From NCBI GenBank assembly GCA_946611595.1, contig CAMODY010000025.1, forward strand, positions 1-15,719: a DNA stretch of 15,719 bases, in the 5' to 3' direction. This DNA is from an uncultured Clostridia bacterium (GTDB lineage: Bacteria; Bacillota; Clostridia; Lachnospirales; Lachnospiraceae). A program made the position numbers and the translations under genes. Position 1 is the first letter of the stretch, and every line of letters begins with the position of its first letter. The notes under the pieces are model-generated. The model searched no databases, was not told the DNA's origin, and saw only the letters and a list, made by a program, of their open reading frames with translations. Of this stretch, positions 1 through 7,422 are shown piece by piece.

Positions 1-1359
1 GATGCAACAGGCAAACTCTGCGATATCATGCTCAAAGATTCTGCGCATATTCAGGAAAGCGAAGCAGAGTGGAAAAACCGGAAAGCGAAACGAGCGGGCG
101 GACAGCTCATAGAACCAATCTATACAATGCAAGATGCAGAAGCTTCCCTGAAACTCTTTAAATCCTGCTTTTATGGAGAAGAGTATCAGATCTTTGATGA
201 GATAAAAATTCGTTTTATAGATGCGGGTCATCTTCTTGGATCATCAAGCATCTTAGTCACGATTACTGAAGAAGGCGAAAGTAGAACGATCCTGTTCTCC
301 GGTGATGTCGGAAATATCGACAGACCTTTGATCCGCGACCCACAAAAACCGGACGAGGCTGATTTTGTCATTATCGAATCGACCTATGGAGACCGCAATC
401 ATGAGGAGAGAATCGATTATGTCACGCAGCTTACCGAGATCATTCAGAAAACCTTAGACCGTGGCGGTAATGTTGTGATTCCTTCTTTTGCGATTGGCCG
501 AACGCAGATGCTTCTTTATCTGATCCGTATTATCAAAGAACAGGGACTGGTGAAAGGACACGATCATTTTCCTGTTTATGTCGACAGCCCGTTAGCTGTT
601 GAGGCGACAGAAATCTATTCATCTCCGCTGACATCCTTTTTCGATGATGAGGCGCTGGAACTTTTAGCAAAAGGAATCAATCCGATCAAATTTGACAATC
701 TTCACCTCTCTGTCTCTACAGATGAGTCCAAACAGATCAACTTTGACATGGAGCCAAAGGTGATCCTTTCTGCCTCCGGAATGTGCGAAGCCGGACGTAT
801 TCGTCACCACTTGAAGCATAACCTTTGGCGGCCGGAGTCGACAATTGTATTTGTCGGCTATCAGGTGGAAGGCACTCTGGGAAGAAAGATCAAAAACGGA
901 GCTGATAAGATCAAACTATTTAATGAGGAAATTGCGGTTAGAGCAGAGGTGCTTGAACTTGCGGATATCAGCGGTCATGCTGATAGGGACATGCTCTTAG
1001 ACTGGCTCGGCAATCTGAAAAAGGCTCCGAGAAAAGTGTTCGTTAATCATGGAGATGATGAAGTCTGTGATATCTTTGCGGACAGCATCCGGGAAAAACT
1101 GGGATTTGATGCAGTTGCACCATACAGCGGAGACGCCTATGATCTGCTGTTGGAAGACTTTACGGAAAAGGCAGCCATTGTTAAGGCGGTCAAGAAAAAG
1201 AAAGCAGCACATGAAAAAGTTTCTGCGGTTTATGAGGCACTGCTTGAGGCAGGACAAAGGCTTCTGCGCGTAATCGAAAGAAATAAAGGCGGAGCAAATA
1301 AAGATCTGGAGAAATTTACGGAGCGGATCAATTCCCTCTGTGACAGATATGACAGGTAG
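1..1359 (+). CDS. MBL-fold beta-CASP RNA-processing hydrolase (5' end outside window)
   Basis: The frame is open from base 1 (DATGKLCDIM...), so the gene begins upstream and only the last 452 codons are here; the first Met in the window is not its start. It is a metallo-beta-lactamase-fold nuclease of the beta-CASP group (COG1236/YSH1-like), which in known members cleaves RNA with two zinc ions. Visible motifs in order are DAGHLLGSSS (MBL motif 3 His), LFSGDVG (motif 4 Asp), IIESTYGDRNH (beta-CASP motif A), IPSFAIGRTQ, SASGMCEAGRIRHH (motif B region), ADISGHADRD (motif C) and a C-terminal KVFVNHGDDE segment typical of the RMMBL domain. The first metal motif (HxHxDH) must lie upstream. A basic, coiled-coil-like tail follows the RMMBL region. 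A weak AT-rich hairpin lies after the stop. The family is sure; the substrate RNA is unknown. Confidence 0.9.
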   Translation, partial: DATGKLCDIMLKDSAHIQESEAEWKNRKAKRAGGQLIEPIYTMQDAEASLKLFKSCFYGEEYQIFDEIKIRFIDAGHLLGSSSILVTITEEGESRTILFSGDVGNIDRPLIRDPQKPDEADFVIIESTYGDRNHEERIDYVTQLTEIIQKTLDRGGNVVIPSFAIGRTQMLLYLIRIIKEQGLVKGHDHFPVYVDSPLAVEATEIYSSPLTSFFDDEALELLAKGINPIKFDNLHLSVSTDESKQINFDMEPKVILSASGMCEAGRIRHHLKHNLWRPESTIVFVGYQVEGTLGRKIKNGADKIKLFNEEIAVRAEVLELADISGHADRDMLLDWLGNLKKAPRKVFVNHGDDEVCDIFADSIREKLGFDAVAPYSGDAYDLLLEDFTEKAAIVKAVKKKKAAHEKVSAVYEALLEAGQRLLRVIERNKGGANKDLEKFTERINSLCDRYDR

Positions 1360-1369
1360 GCTGTCTTCC

Positions 1370-1390
1370 AAATCAGCGCTTGATTTTTTT
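1370..1390 (+). terminator. weak hairpin with T-run after the beta-CASP gene
   Basis: AAATCA (1370-1375) can pair with TGATTT (1381-1386) around a 5-nt loop, and the 3' arm merges into a run of seven T. The stem is short and AT-rich, so it is at best a leaky intrinsic terminator. The 100-nt gap between the beta-CASP gene and the next gene also shows no convincing promoter, so read-through is possible. Confidence 0.3.
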
Positions 1391-1459
1391 GACGCTGTTC
1401 GCTAAAGTTTCAAAATGGATCTGGATATATGCTGACAATAAAAGAAAGCGAGATAAGAC

Positions 1460-2572
1460 ATGAAGGAAACACTTAAAATCGGACCGCTGAGTGCAAATGC
1501 TGGGGAAAAGGTCTCCGGTTTTTTGCCGATTGTTAATTCAGAATTGGAAATACCTGTCACTCTGATCAGCGGAGAGAAAGAAGGTAAAACGATTCTGATC
1601 TGCGGAGGTGTACATAACGCAGAGTATGTCGGAATCCAGGCAGCCATGGAACTTGCGGATGAATTGGTTCCGGAAAAAGTGATCGGGAACATTATCGTGA
1701 TCCGGCTTCTGAACCGCAGCGGTTTTGAACACCGGACGATGAGTCTTGTGTATGAAGATGGGAAAAATATCAACCGGGTTTTTCCAGGCTCTGCGTCCGG
1801 CACACTTGCAGATAAAATAGCTTTTACCATGGAAAGCGAAATCTATCCGTATATTGATTACTTTATTGATCTCCATTCCGGTGATGGCTTCGAAGGTCTG
1901 GAATCTTATGTTTATTGCCTTGGAAATGCAAATGACTATGTGGTGGAAACAAGCCGGAAAATGGCAGAGATCGCTCATGTGAATTATCTGGTTGTCTCTC
2001 CGTCCAATACCGGAGGTGCCTATAACTATGCGGGACAGCTCGGCATTCCTTCTATCCTGCTGGAGCGGGGCGGTAATTCCACATGGTGCAAATCATTGGT
2101 TGAAGAAGATAAACATGATGTGAAAAATATGCTGCGTTATCTGGGTATTTTGGAAGGAAATGCGCATCGTCATTCCACTGTCCCGAAACAGGTAAGCCCT
2201 GTGATTTATGAAGATGCTCCGGTCTCAGGCTGCTGGTATCCGGTTTTTCAGCCGGGTGAAACTTTTAAAGAAGGGGATGTTTTAGGAGAGATCAAAGATT
2301 ATTTCGGTAATCTTCTGTATACTTGCAGAGCTAAAAACGGAGGAATTATTCTCTACGAAACAATCAGTCTTTGCATTATGAAAGATACTCCGATGGTAGC
2401 CTATGGAGTTTGGGATGAAGAAAAAGATGGAAAGATTGAAAAAGACTGCCCGGTGTGTGGACAGAATGAAAAAGAGTTTGAAGTGAATCATGAACATCGA
2501 CATTCCCATCACCATGTCTCTTATAGTCACGGCGCTGACCATGATGAAACTCCAGTTTCGATAAAGGAATGA
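1460..2572 (+). CDS. AspA/AstE-family (M14-like) zinc hydrolase with His-rich tail
   Basis: The 370-residue protein belongs to the succinylglutamate desuccinylase/aspartoacylase family, zinc carboxypeptidase-like enzymes that remove an acyl or amino-acid group from small amides. The zinc site is visible as GGVHNAEY (H52, E55) and IDLHSG (H139). NINRVFPG (R106) fits the substrate-carboxylate Arg, and LLERGG (E202) the catalytic Glu. A beta-rich C-terminal domain follows. The last 45 residues are unusual: a CPVC pair (C330, C333), then eight His within residues 344-361 (H344, 346, 348, 350-352, 357, 361), which looks like a metal-binding or metal-storage tail. There is no signal peptide, so it is probably cytosolic. 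The start has only a weak purine-rich site upstream (AAAGAAAGCGAG). The gene lies just before a B12-riboswitch operon but upstream of its promoter, so it is not under that switch. The exact substrate cannot be told. Confidence 0.85.
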   Translation: MKETLKIGPLSANAGEKVSGFLPIVNSELEIPVTLISGEKEGKTILICGGVHNAEYVGIQAAMELADELVPEKVIGNIIVIRLLNRSGFEHRTMSLVYEDGKNINRVFPGSASGTLADKIAFTMESEIYPYIDYFIDLHSGDGFEGLESYVYCLGNANDYVVETSRKMAEIAHVNYLVVSPSNTGGAYNYAGQLGIPSILLERGGNSTWCKSLVEEDKHDVKNMLRYLGILEGNAHRHSTVPKQVSPVIYEDAPVSGCWYPVFQPGETFKEGDVLGEIKDYFGNLLYTCRAKNGGIILYETISLCIMKDTPMVAYGVWDEEKDGKIEKDCPVCGQNEKEFEVNHEHRHSHHHVSYSHGADHDETPVSIKE

Positions 2573-2630
2573 TACCAATATCCACCCCCCGCAATCGTAA
2601 TTTTGTAATATTTTTCAATAATAAATTACA

Positions 2631-2660
2631 TTGACAGTATTTTAATGAATTGCGTATAAT
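2631..2660 (+). promoter_or_regulatory. sigma-A promoter of the riboswitch operon
   Basis: A perfect TTGACA (2631-2636) is followed after 18 bp by a perfect TATAAT (2655-2660). Transcription should begin near 2667, a short distance upstream of the riboswitch aptamer. The match is much better than at other gaps in the window. Confidence 0.85.
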
Positions 2661-2683
2661 GCATTCGATAATTTAATAACGGA

Positions 2684-2852
2684 CACCAGGCATGTTCTGT
2701 CAAGGACAGATTAAAAGGGAAACCGGTGAAAATCCGGTACGATCCCGTCACTGTGATAGGGAGCGGAAAGCAATGTTGCCACTGAAGAGATCTCTCTTTG
2801 GGAAGGTGCTGACCGCGTTGATCTTAAGTCAGGAGACCTGCTTGCACTGGAT
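2684..2852 (+). promoter_or_regulatory. cobalamin (B12) riboswitch aptamer
   Basis: The conserved core of the cobalamin riboswitch is present in order: GGGAAACCGGTGAAAATCCGG (P3/P4 entry, near 2717-2737), CCCGTCACTGTGA (near 2745-2757), the GCCACTG element (near 2778-2784), GGGAAGGTGC (near 2800-2809) and the B12 box AAGTCAGGAGACCTGC (near 2826-2841). Closing helix P1 can form between CCAGGCA (2686-2692) and TGCACTGG (2843-2850, with one bulged base). Adenosyl- or other cobalamin binding would favour shut-off of the downstream genes. An intrinsic terminator 130 nt further on suggests control by transcription attenuation. A 64-codon open frame over this region is a shadow of the RNA. Confidence 0.95.
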
Positions 2853-2887
2853 AGCAGATTCATACGGTGTATATGAGAACTGTTAGA

Positions 2888-2965
2888 CAGAGTTGTTTTC
2901 GCTTGAAAATAGCTCTGCAGTTAGCCACATGCAACTAAATTCCGACAAGGTAAGCGATGGCTAAC
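2888..2965 (+). promoter_or_regulatory. structured linker of the riboswitch expression platform
   Basis: Between aptamer and terminator the leader can fold locally. One stem pairs CAGAG...CTCTG (2888-2917) with an inner TTTTC/GAAAA segment. A second, perfect 8-bp pairing joins GTTAGCCA (2920-2927) and TGGCTAAC (2958-2965). GTTAGC can alternatively pair with the nearby GCAACT (2931-2936), so mutually exclusive folds exist. Whether these communicate ligand binding to the terminator is inference. Confidence 0.45.
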
Positions 2966-2982
2966 AATGATAACTGATGATC

Positions 2983-3016
2983 AAAAGACCCTATGAAAGA
3001 GGGTCTTTTTCTTTTA
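2983..3016 (+). terminator. intrinsic terminator in the riboswitch leader
   Basis: AAAAGACCCT (2983-2992) pairs perfectly with AGGGTCTTTT (3000-3009) around a 7-nt loop, followed by TTTCTTTTA. It stands between the B12 aptamer and the first gene, 65 nt before the start codon, as expected for a switch acting on transcription elongation. No clean anti-terminator partner for the stem was found by eye. Confidence 0.85.
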
Positions 3017-3080
3017 CTTCTATGGGATGCTATGTCTGTTATTGAAGTATATAAGTTATAGTAACAAAGGAGAAAAAGAA

Positions 3081-4691
3081 ATGAAAAAGAGCATGAAAAA
3101 AATTCTTGCACTTGCAGGAGCAGCTGTTCTTGCAGTTGGACTGCTGGCAGGATGCGGAAGCTCCGGCGGAACTTCCGGTGGATCTGGGGCTGCAACACCT
3201 TCAGGGGATCTTTCAAACTTAAGATTCGGCTGCCAGATGTACAGTGATGGTCTGATTGACCCGACCCTGCAGACGAACACAGCATGGAACTGCATGCGTT
3301 TCGGAGTTGGAGAGGCACTGTTCAAATTTAATGACAACATGGAGACTGAACCGTGGCTTGCTGAGAGCGCAGAGACAGAAGACTACATCACATGGACAGT
3401 TAAACTGAGAGAAGGCATCAAGTTCTCTAACGGAGATGATGTAACTGCCTCTGCAGTTAAGGCAGTTTTTGATCGTATGGTTGTTGAAGGCCAGAGAGAA
3501 GACACTTCTGCAACTCCGGAAAAATACGTTCCTTATGAAACGGTTGTAACTGCAGACGATGCTGCAAACACTGTTACATTTGTACTTCCTCAGGCAAATC
3601 CGAACTTCCTCGGAAACCTGGCATATCCGGTTTGCGTTATTGTAGATGTAGATTCTACGACAGACTGGAACAACGGTGTCATCGGAACCGGACCTTACAT
3701 GGTTGAATCCTTCCAGGATCAGGTTGGTTATAAGATGACTGCAAACCCGAACTATTACGAAGAAGTTCCGTATAAGACAGTAGAGATCAAGTTTATGGGT
3801 GATGCATCTGCTAAAGCAATGGCTCTGCAGAGTGGAGAGGTCGACCTTGTTGAAAATATTACAAACGTTTCCGATATTCAGACCCTTCAGGCTGATGATA
3901 ACTTTGTTGTTGATATCGCATCCGGCGTTCGTTGTGGTTTCGCTTGGATGAACTTCAATGGTGTTCTTGGAAATGAAACTCTTCGCCAGGCAATCCAGAT
4001 GGCAGTAGACCATGATACGATCTGTGCTTCCAATACGATCGGTGGTCTCTATACTGCAGGATATTCTGTACTTCCATCCACACTTGCTTACGGCTATGAA
4101 AACCTGAAAAATACCTATCCGTATGATCCGGATGCGGCAAACAAACTTCTTGATGATGCCGGAATCAAAGATAATGACGGGGATGGAATCCGTGAACTGA
4201 ATGGACAGAATATCAATCTTAAGTGTGTATCTTATGAGAACCGTCTTCTGAACGACTTCTCTGATGCATATGCGCAGTATCTTGGTGAAATCGGTATCGG
4301 AGTTACTGCCGATTACGGCAGCTCTGATGATGAGTGGAGCAAACTGGTTGCCGGACAGTATGATCTGAACAATAACAACTGGACAACCGTTGGTAATGGT
4401 GACCCGACAGAGTATATGGCTAACTGGTACAGCAAAGCTGAAGCAAACTACTGCGGATATAAGAGCGACAAATATGATGCTCTTTATGAGGAATTCATGA
4501 ATGAGTTCGATGCAGATAAAAGAGCAGATCTTCTGCAGCAGATGCAGCAGGTTCTGATCGATGATGCAGTTTGCCTTGTTGATGGATATTACAACAGTTC
4601 CATGATCTACAACAAGAATTCCGTAGGTTATGCACATATTCATACAGCTGACTATTACTGGCTGTCTACAGAAATCACACCTGTGAAATAA
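3081..4691 (+). CDS. Opp/Dpp/Nik-type ABC transporter substrate-binding lipoprotein
   Basis: Extracellular solute-binding protein of family 5 (SBP_bac_5), the class that binds peptides, nickel or cobalt chelates and haem-like ligands for cluster C importers. The chosen ATG at 3081 has AAAGGAG eight bases upstream and gives a perfect lipoprotein signal: basic MKKSMKK, hydrophobic core and LLAGC with the lipid-anchored Cys at 25; an in-frame ATG at 3027 would spoil it. A Gly/Ser linker (26-41) precedes the mature domain. Family signatures are ITWTVKLREGIKFSNGDD (103-120), GTGPY (202-206), SGEVDL (251-256), LRQAIQMAVD (301-310) and an acidic EF-hand-like loop DNDGDGIRE (364-372). The length of 536 residues is normal. 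It is the first gene after the B12 riboswitch, so a cobalt, nickel or corrinoid-related ligand is more likely than peptide; that is inference from context. A hairpin directly downstream may raise its level over the permeases. Confidence 0.93.
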   Translation: MKKSMKKILALAGAAVLAVGLLAGCGSSGGTSGGSGAATPSGDLSNLRFGCQMYSDGLIDPTLQTNTAWNCMRFGVGEALFKFNDNMETEPWLAESAETEDYITWTVKLREGIKFSNGDDVTASAVKAVFDRMVVEGQREDTSATPEKYVPYETVVTADDAANTVTFVLPQANPNFLGNLAYPVCVIVDVDSTTDWNNGVIGTGPYMVESFQDQVGYKMTANPNYYEEVPYKTVEIKFMGDASAKAMALQSGEVDLVENITNVSDIQTLQADDNFVVDIASGVRCGFAWMNFNGVLGNETLRQAIQMAVDHDTICASNTIGGLYTAGYSVLPSTLAYGYENLKNTYPYDPDAANKLLDDAGIKDNDGDGIRELNGQNINLKCVSYENRLLNDFSDAYAQYLGEIGIGVTADYGSSDDEWSKLVAGQYDLNNNNWTTVGNGDPTEYMANWYSKAEANYCGYKSDKYDALYEEFMNEFDADKRADLLQQMQQVLIDDAVCLVDGYYNSSMIYNKNSVGYAHIHTADYYWLSTEITPVK

Positions 4692-4703
4692 AACCGAAAA
4701 ATT

Positions 4704-4740
4704 GGATACAGTAACCTCTTGTAGGTTACTGTATCCTTCT
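4704..4740 (+). terminator. intercistronic hairpin/partial terminator after the binding-protein gene
   Basis: A perfect 14-bp stem, GGATACAGTAACCT (4704-4717) with AGGTTACTGTATCC (4723-4736), closes a 5-nt loop and is followed by a T-rich but interrupted tail (TTCTTTCATTTTG). In ABC importer operons such elements commonly stop part of the transcription or protect the upstream mRNA, giving excess binding protein over membrane parts. With no good promoter after it, the permease genes probably depend on read-through. Confidence 0.75.
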
Positions 4741-4773
4741 TTCATTTTGTTTGTTTGAATATGCGTAATAAAA

Positions 4774-4803
4774 CAGAAGGAGGTGCAACTGCACTTCATT
4801 CTG
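4774..4803 (+). promoter_or_regulatory. second hairpin hiding an SD-like AAGGAGGTG
   Basis: CAGAAGGAGGTGC (4774-4786) pairs with GCACTTCATTCTG (4791-4803) in 12 of 13 positions around an AACT loop. Its 5' arm contains AAGGAGGTG (4777-4785), a near-perfect anti-16S match, yet no start codon follows at normal distance. The real ribosome site of the next gene (GGAGGGG, 4812-4818) lies just downstream. It may shield the 5' end of a processed permease mRNA; the role is not known. Confidence 0.5.
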
Positions 4804-4825
4804 TGTATTGGGGAGGGGAACTATC

Positions 4826-5764
4826 TTGAGTAGAAAAAAGATTATTTCCAGAATCATTCAGATCGTGGTTGTTCTGATCGGAATCAGTTTTCTGACCTTC
4901 CTTCTGACCTATCTGTCTCCGGGTGATCCGGCGCAGATCATGCTGACATCTTCAGGTGTTATGCCGACACCGTCTGCGGTTGAGGCACTGCGTGAACAGA
5001 TGGGATATAACGACCCGTTCTTTGTACAATATTTCCGTTGGCTGGGAAATGCCCTGCATGGTGACTTCGGTATTTCATTTTCGCTTAACAAGCCGGTAGT
5101 TGATCTGCTTCTGGCAAGGCTTTGGCCAACTTTAAAGCTGGCATTATTTTCGATGATCTTAATGCTGGTGATCTCCGTTCCTCTTGGCATGGTCTCCGCA
5201 GTCAAAAAAGACTCCTGGATCGACAATGCTGTAAGAGGAGTAACCTTCTTAGGCGTTTCCATTCCGAACTTTTGGGTTGGTTTGCTCTTGATGTTGCTGT
5301 TCTGCGTCAAACTCAATATCTTCCCGGTCATCAGTTCAGGTGGAGACTTTAAGAGTATGGTCCTGCCTTCCGTGACACTCGCCATTGCAATGTCTGCAAA
5401 ATATACGAGGCAGGTCAGGACCGCAATTCTTGAGGAACTGAATCAGGACTATGTCATCGGCGCCAGAGCAAGAGGCGTTCCGGAAAGAAAGATCCTTTGG
5501 AGAAATGTATTTCCGAATTCCCTGCTTCCTCTGATCACGATGTTTGGCCTTTCAGTTGGCTCGCTTTTAGGCGGAACTTCAGTAGTTGAAGTGATCTTTT
5601 CATATCCGGGTCTTGGAAACCTCGCAGTTTCTGCGATCACATCCAATGACTATAATCTGATTCAGGGATATGTATTATGGGTCGCTCTTATTTACATGGT
5701 GATCAACCTGATCGTAGATATTTCCTACAATTTCGTTGATCCACGCATGAGATTGTCGAGGTGA
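4826..5764 (+). CDS. ABC transporter permease, DppB/NikB type
   Basis: Inner-membrane subunit of a cluster C (peptide/nickel) ABC importer, pairing with the next permease to form the translocation channel. The TTG at 4826 is chosen as start because GGAGGGG lies about eight bases upstream; it gives MSRKKIISRII followed at once by the first membrane helix. An in-frame TTG at 4808 would begin inside that ribosome site's spacer. Features are an N-terminal TM helix (residues about 9-30), the SPGDP motif (31-35), an extracellular segment with GYNDPFFVQYFRW, five further hydrophobic stretches, and the cytoplasmic EAA loop DYVIGARARGVPERKI (208-223) that docks on the ATPases. The 312-residue length is standard for NikB/DppB. 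The stop overlaps the ribosome binding site of the next gene, so the two are translationally coupled. Confidence 0.93.
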   Translation: MSRKKIISRIIQIVVVLIGISFLTFLLTYLSPGDPAQIMLTSSGVMPTPSAVEALREQMGYNDPFFVQYFRWLGNALHGDFGISFSLNKPVVDLLLARLWPTLKLALFSMILMLVISVPLGMVSAVKKDSWIDNAVRGVTFLGVSIPNFWVGLLLMLLFCVKLNIFPVISSGGDFKSMVLPSVTLAIAMSAKYTRQVRTAILEELNQDYVIGARARGVPERKILWRNVFPNSLLPLITMFGLSVGSLLGGTSVVEVIFSYPGLGNLAVSAITSNDYNLIQGYVLWVALIYMVINLIVDISYNFVDPRMRLSR

Positions 5765-5769
5765 CCGCT

Positions 5770-6621
5770 ATGAATACGACGATGACAATGAAGAAAAAAA
5801 GTTTCTTCGTAAGACATAAAACGTTCTGCATTTTCGGGATCTTGGCAATTCTTCTGATCTTGATGGCAATCTTTGCACCTGTCGTGACAGGCGGTGTTGA
5901 TCCTGCCAAAGGAAGTTTGGCTGATGCCATCAAGCCACCGTCTGCAGAACATATCTTTGGAACTGACAAGATGGGGCGGGATATCTTTACCCGTGTTGTT
6001 TATGGCGCAAGGGTATCTCTCGTTGCAGCATTTGCCGTTGTCGGCTTGTCCTTTGTGATCGGAACGGTACTCGGAGTGATCTCCGGTTATTTCCGTGGGT
6101 TTGTCGATTCCGTTATCATGCGAATTGCAGATATGATGGTTTCTTTCCCGGGTCTTGTTCTTGCAATGGCAGTTGCAGGTATCCTTGGTGCAAGTATCGG
6201 AAATGCGATTCTGGCAATATCGGTTGTTACCTGGCCAAAGTATGCAAGACTTGCAAGGTCGTTGGTATTAAAAATCCGAGACCGGGATTATGTAGCTGCT
6301 GCGATCACGACCGGTTCCAGGACCCCTTATATGCTCGTTCGCTACATGCTGCCGAATGCGCTCCCTACGCTTGTTATTACAGCAGCAACTGATATTGGTT
6401 CCTTGATGCTGGAACTTGCAGGTCTTTCATTCCTGGGATTTGGTGCAGTGTCGCCGACACCGGAATGGGGTCTGATGCTGAGTGAGGGTAGAGCCTACAT
6501 GCAGAATGCACCATGGCTGATGATTTTCCCGGGACTCGCAATCTTTATTACAGTTATTATTTTCAATATGCTCGGTGATGGTCTTCGCGACATCTTAGAT
6601 CCGAGAAGCAACGATAATTAG
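5770..6621 (+). CDS. ABC transporter permease, DppC/NikC type
   Basis: Second membrane subunit of the importer. The ATG at 5770 follows GAGGTGA (5758-5764), which also contains the stop of the preceding permease; an in-frame GTG at 5761 is a less likely start. The 283-residue protein has a basic N-terminus, one TM helix (about 20-40), the DppC-family signature HIFGTDKMGRDIFTRV (61-76), then the BPD-type transmembrane domain with EAA loop DYVAAAITTGSRTPYM (173 onward). It ends with the typical LGDGLRDILDPR. Only five bases separate the previous stop from this start, and the ATPase gene follows after 12 bases, so all are in one operon. Confidence 0.93.
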   Translation: MNTTMTMKKKSFFVRHKTFCIFGILAILLILMAIFAPVVTGGVDPAKGSLADAIKPPSAEHIFGTDKMGRDIFTRVVYGARVSLVAAFAVVGLSFVIGTVLGVISGYFRGFVDSVIMRIADMMVSFPGLVLAMAVAGILGASIGNAILAISVVTWPKYARLARSLVLKIRDRDYVAAAITTGSRTPYMLVRYMLPNALPTLVITAATDIGSLMLELAGLSFLGFGAVSPTPEWGLMLSEGRAYMQNAPWLMIFPGLAIFITVIIFNMLGDGLRDILDPRSNDN

Positions 6622-6633
6622 GAGGTGGATGTT

Positions 6634-7422
6634 ATGGCAATGTTAGAAGTCAATAATATTACAATCTCCTATGGGGACCGGCCTACCGTTAAAGATTTTT
6701 CCATGACTTTAGAACCAGGCAAGATCTGTTCGCTGGTAGGAGAGTCCGGAAGTGGTAAAACAACTGTGATCCGTGCGATTTTCGGGCTTCTTCCAGGTGG
6801 TGGAAAGGTGACAGAAGGAGATATCCTCTTCGAAGGAGAATCTCTGCTGTCCTATAAAAAGGATCAGTGGAGAAAACTGCGCGGCTCGGATATATCCATG
6901 ATCTTTCAGGATTCAGGCGCCATGATGAACCCTACTAAAAGAGTTGGCGCTGCATTTACAGAGTATATAAGGACTCATGAAAATATTTCTAAGGCTGCGG
7001 CTACGAAGAAGGGCATTGAAATGCTTGAACGTATGCGGCTACCATCCGGAGATAATGTCATGCGAAGTTATCCGTTCCAGCTTTCAGGAGGTATGCGTCA
7101 GAGAGTCGGCATCGCAATGGGCATGACATATCAGCCGAAACTGTTGCTAGCCGATGAACCAACCTCTGCGCTGGATGTTACAACGCAGGCCCAGATTGTT
7201 CGTCAGATGATGGAATTACGTGAAAACTACGGGACCTCGATCATCATTGTAACCCATAACCTTGGTGTAGCGGCTTATATGTCTGATCATATCATTGTTA
7301 TGAAAAATGGAGTGATCGAAGATCAGGGTGACCGTGACCACATGCTGTATCATTCGGACAATGAATACACACATAAACTGCTGGATGCAGTGCCGTCGAT
7401 TGGAGGTGTTCGCTATGTTTGA
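6634..7422 (+). CDS. ABC transporter ATPase, DppD/NikD type (short form)
   Basis: Nucleotide-binding subunit driving the importer from the cytoplasmic face. AGGAGGTG (6620-6627) six bases upstream supports the ATG at 6634 over an in-frame GTG at 6625. All ATPase motifs are present: Walker A GESGSGKTT (36-44), Q-loop FQD (91-93), signature LSGGMRQRV (150-158), Walker B LLLADEPT (170-177) and switch His in IVTHNLG (H208). At 262 residues it lacks the C-terminal oligopeptide/dipeptide (oligo_HPY) extension and resembles NikD in size more than DppD. The 3' end overlaps the next ATPase start by eight bases. Confidence 0.93.
   Translation: MAMLEVNNITISYGDRPTVKDFSMTLEPGKICSLVGESGSGKTTVIRAIFGLLPGGGKVTEGDILFEGESLLSYKKDQWRKLRGSDISMIFQDSGAMMNPTKRVGAAFTEYIRTHENISKAAATKKGIEMLERMRLPSGDNVMRSYPFQLSGGMRQRVGIAMGMTYQPKLLLADEPTSALDVTTQAQIVRQMMELRENYGTSIIIVTHNLGVAAYMSDHIIVMKNGVIEDQGDRDHMLYHSDNEYTHKLLDAVPSIGGVRYV

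Noticed and set aside
2598..2630. A GTAATTT/AAATTAC pairing after the His-tailed hydrolase as a terminator
   Set aside because: The loop is about 19 nt, the stem is AT-only apart from one pair, and no T-run follows; it overlaps the promoter region.
2692..2886. A 64-codon open frame on the plus strand over the leader
   Set aside because: It coincides with the conserved cobalamin riboswitch core; the bases are explained by RNA structure and there is no ribosome site.
4170..4197. EF-hand-like DNDGDGIRE loop in the family 5 binding protein as a novel calcium site
   Set aside because: An acidic DxDGDGIRE insertion is common in Opp-type binding proteins of Firmicutes, so it is a family feature rather than a novelty.
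3219..4799. A 526-codon open frame on the minus strand, antisense to the binding-protein gene
   Set aside because: It has no ribosome site or domain-like pattern and is rich in Ile, Cys and Val as expected for the complement of a GAT/GCA/GTT-rich gene. The plus-strand gene has a perfect signal peptide and family motifs.
4803..4829. A possible micro-ORF (GTG, eight sense codons) ending on TGA that overlaps the permease TTG start
   Set aside because: The start is too far from the masked AAGGAGGTG and the peptide shows nothing; chance is the simpler reading.
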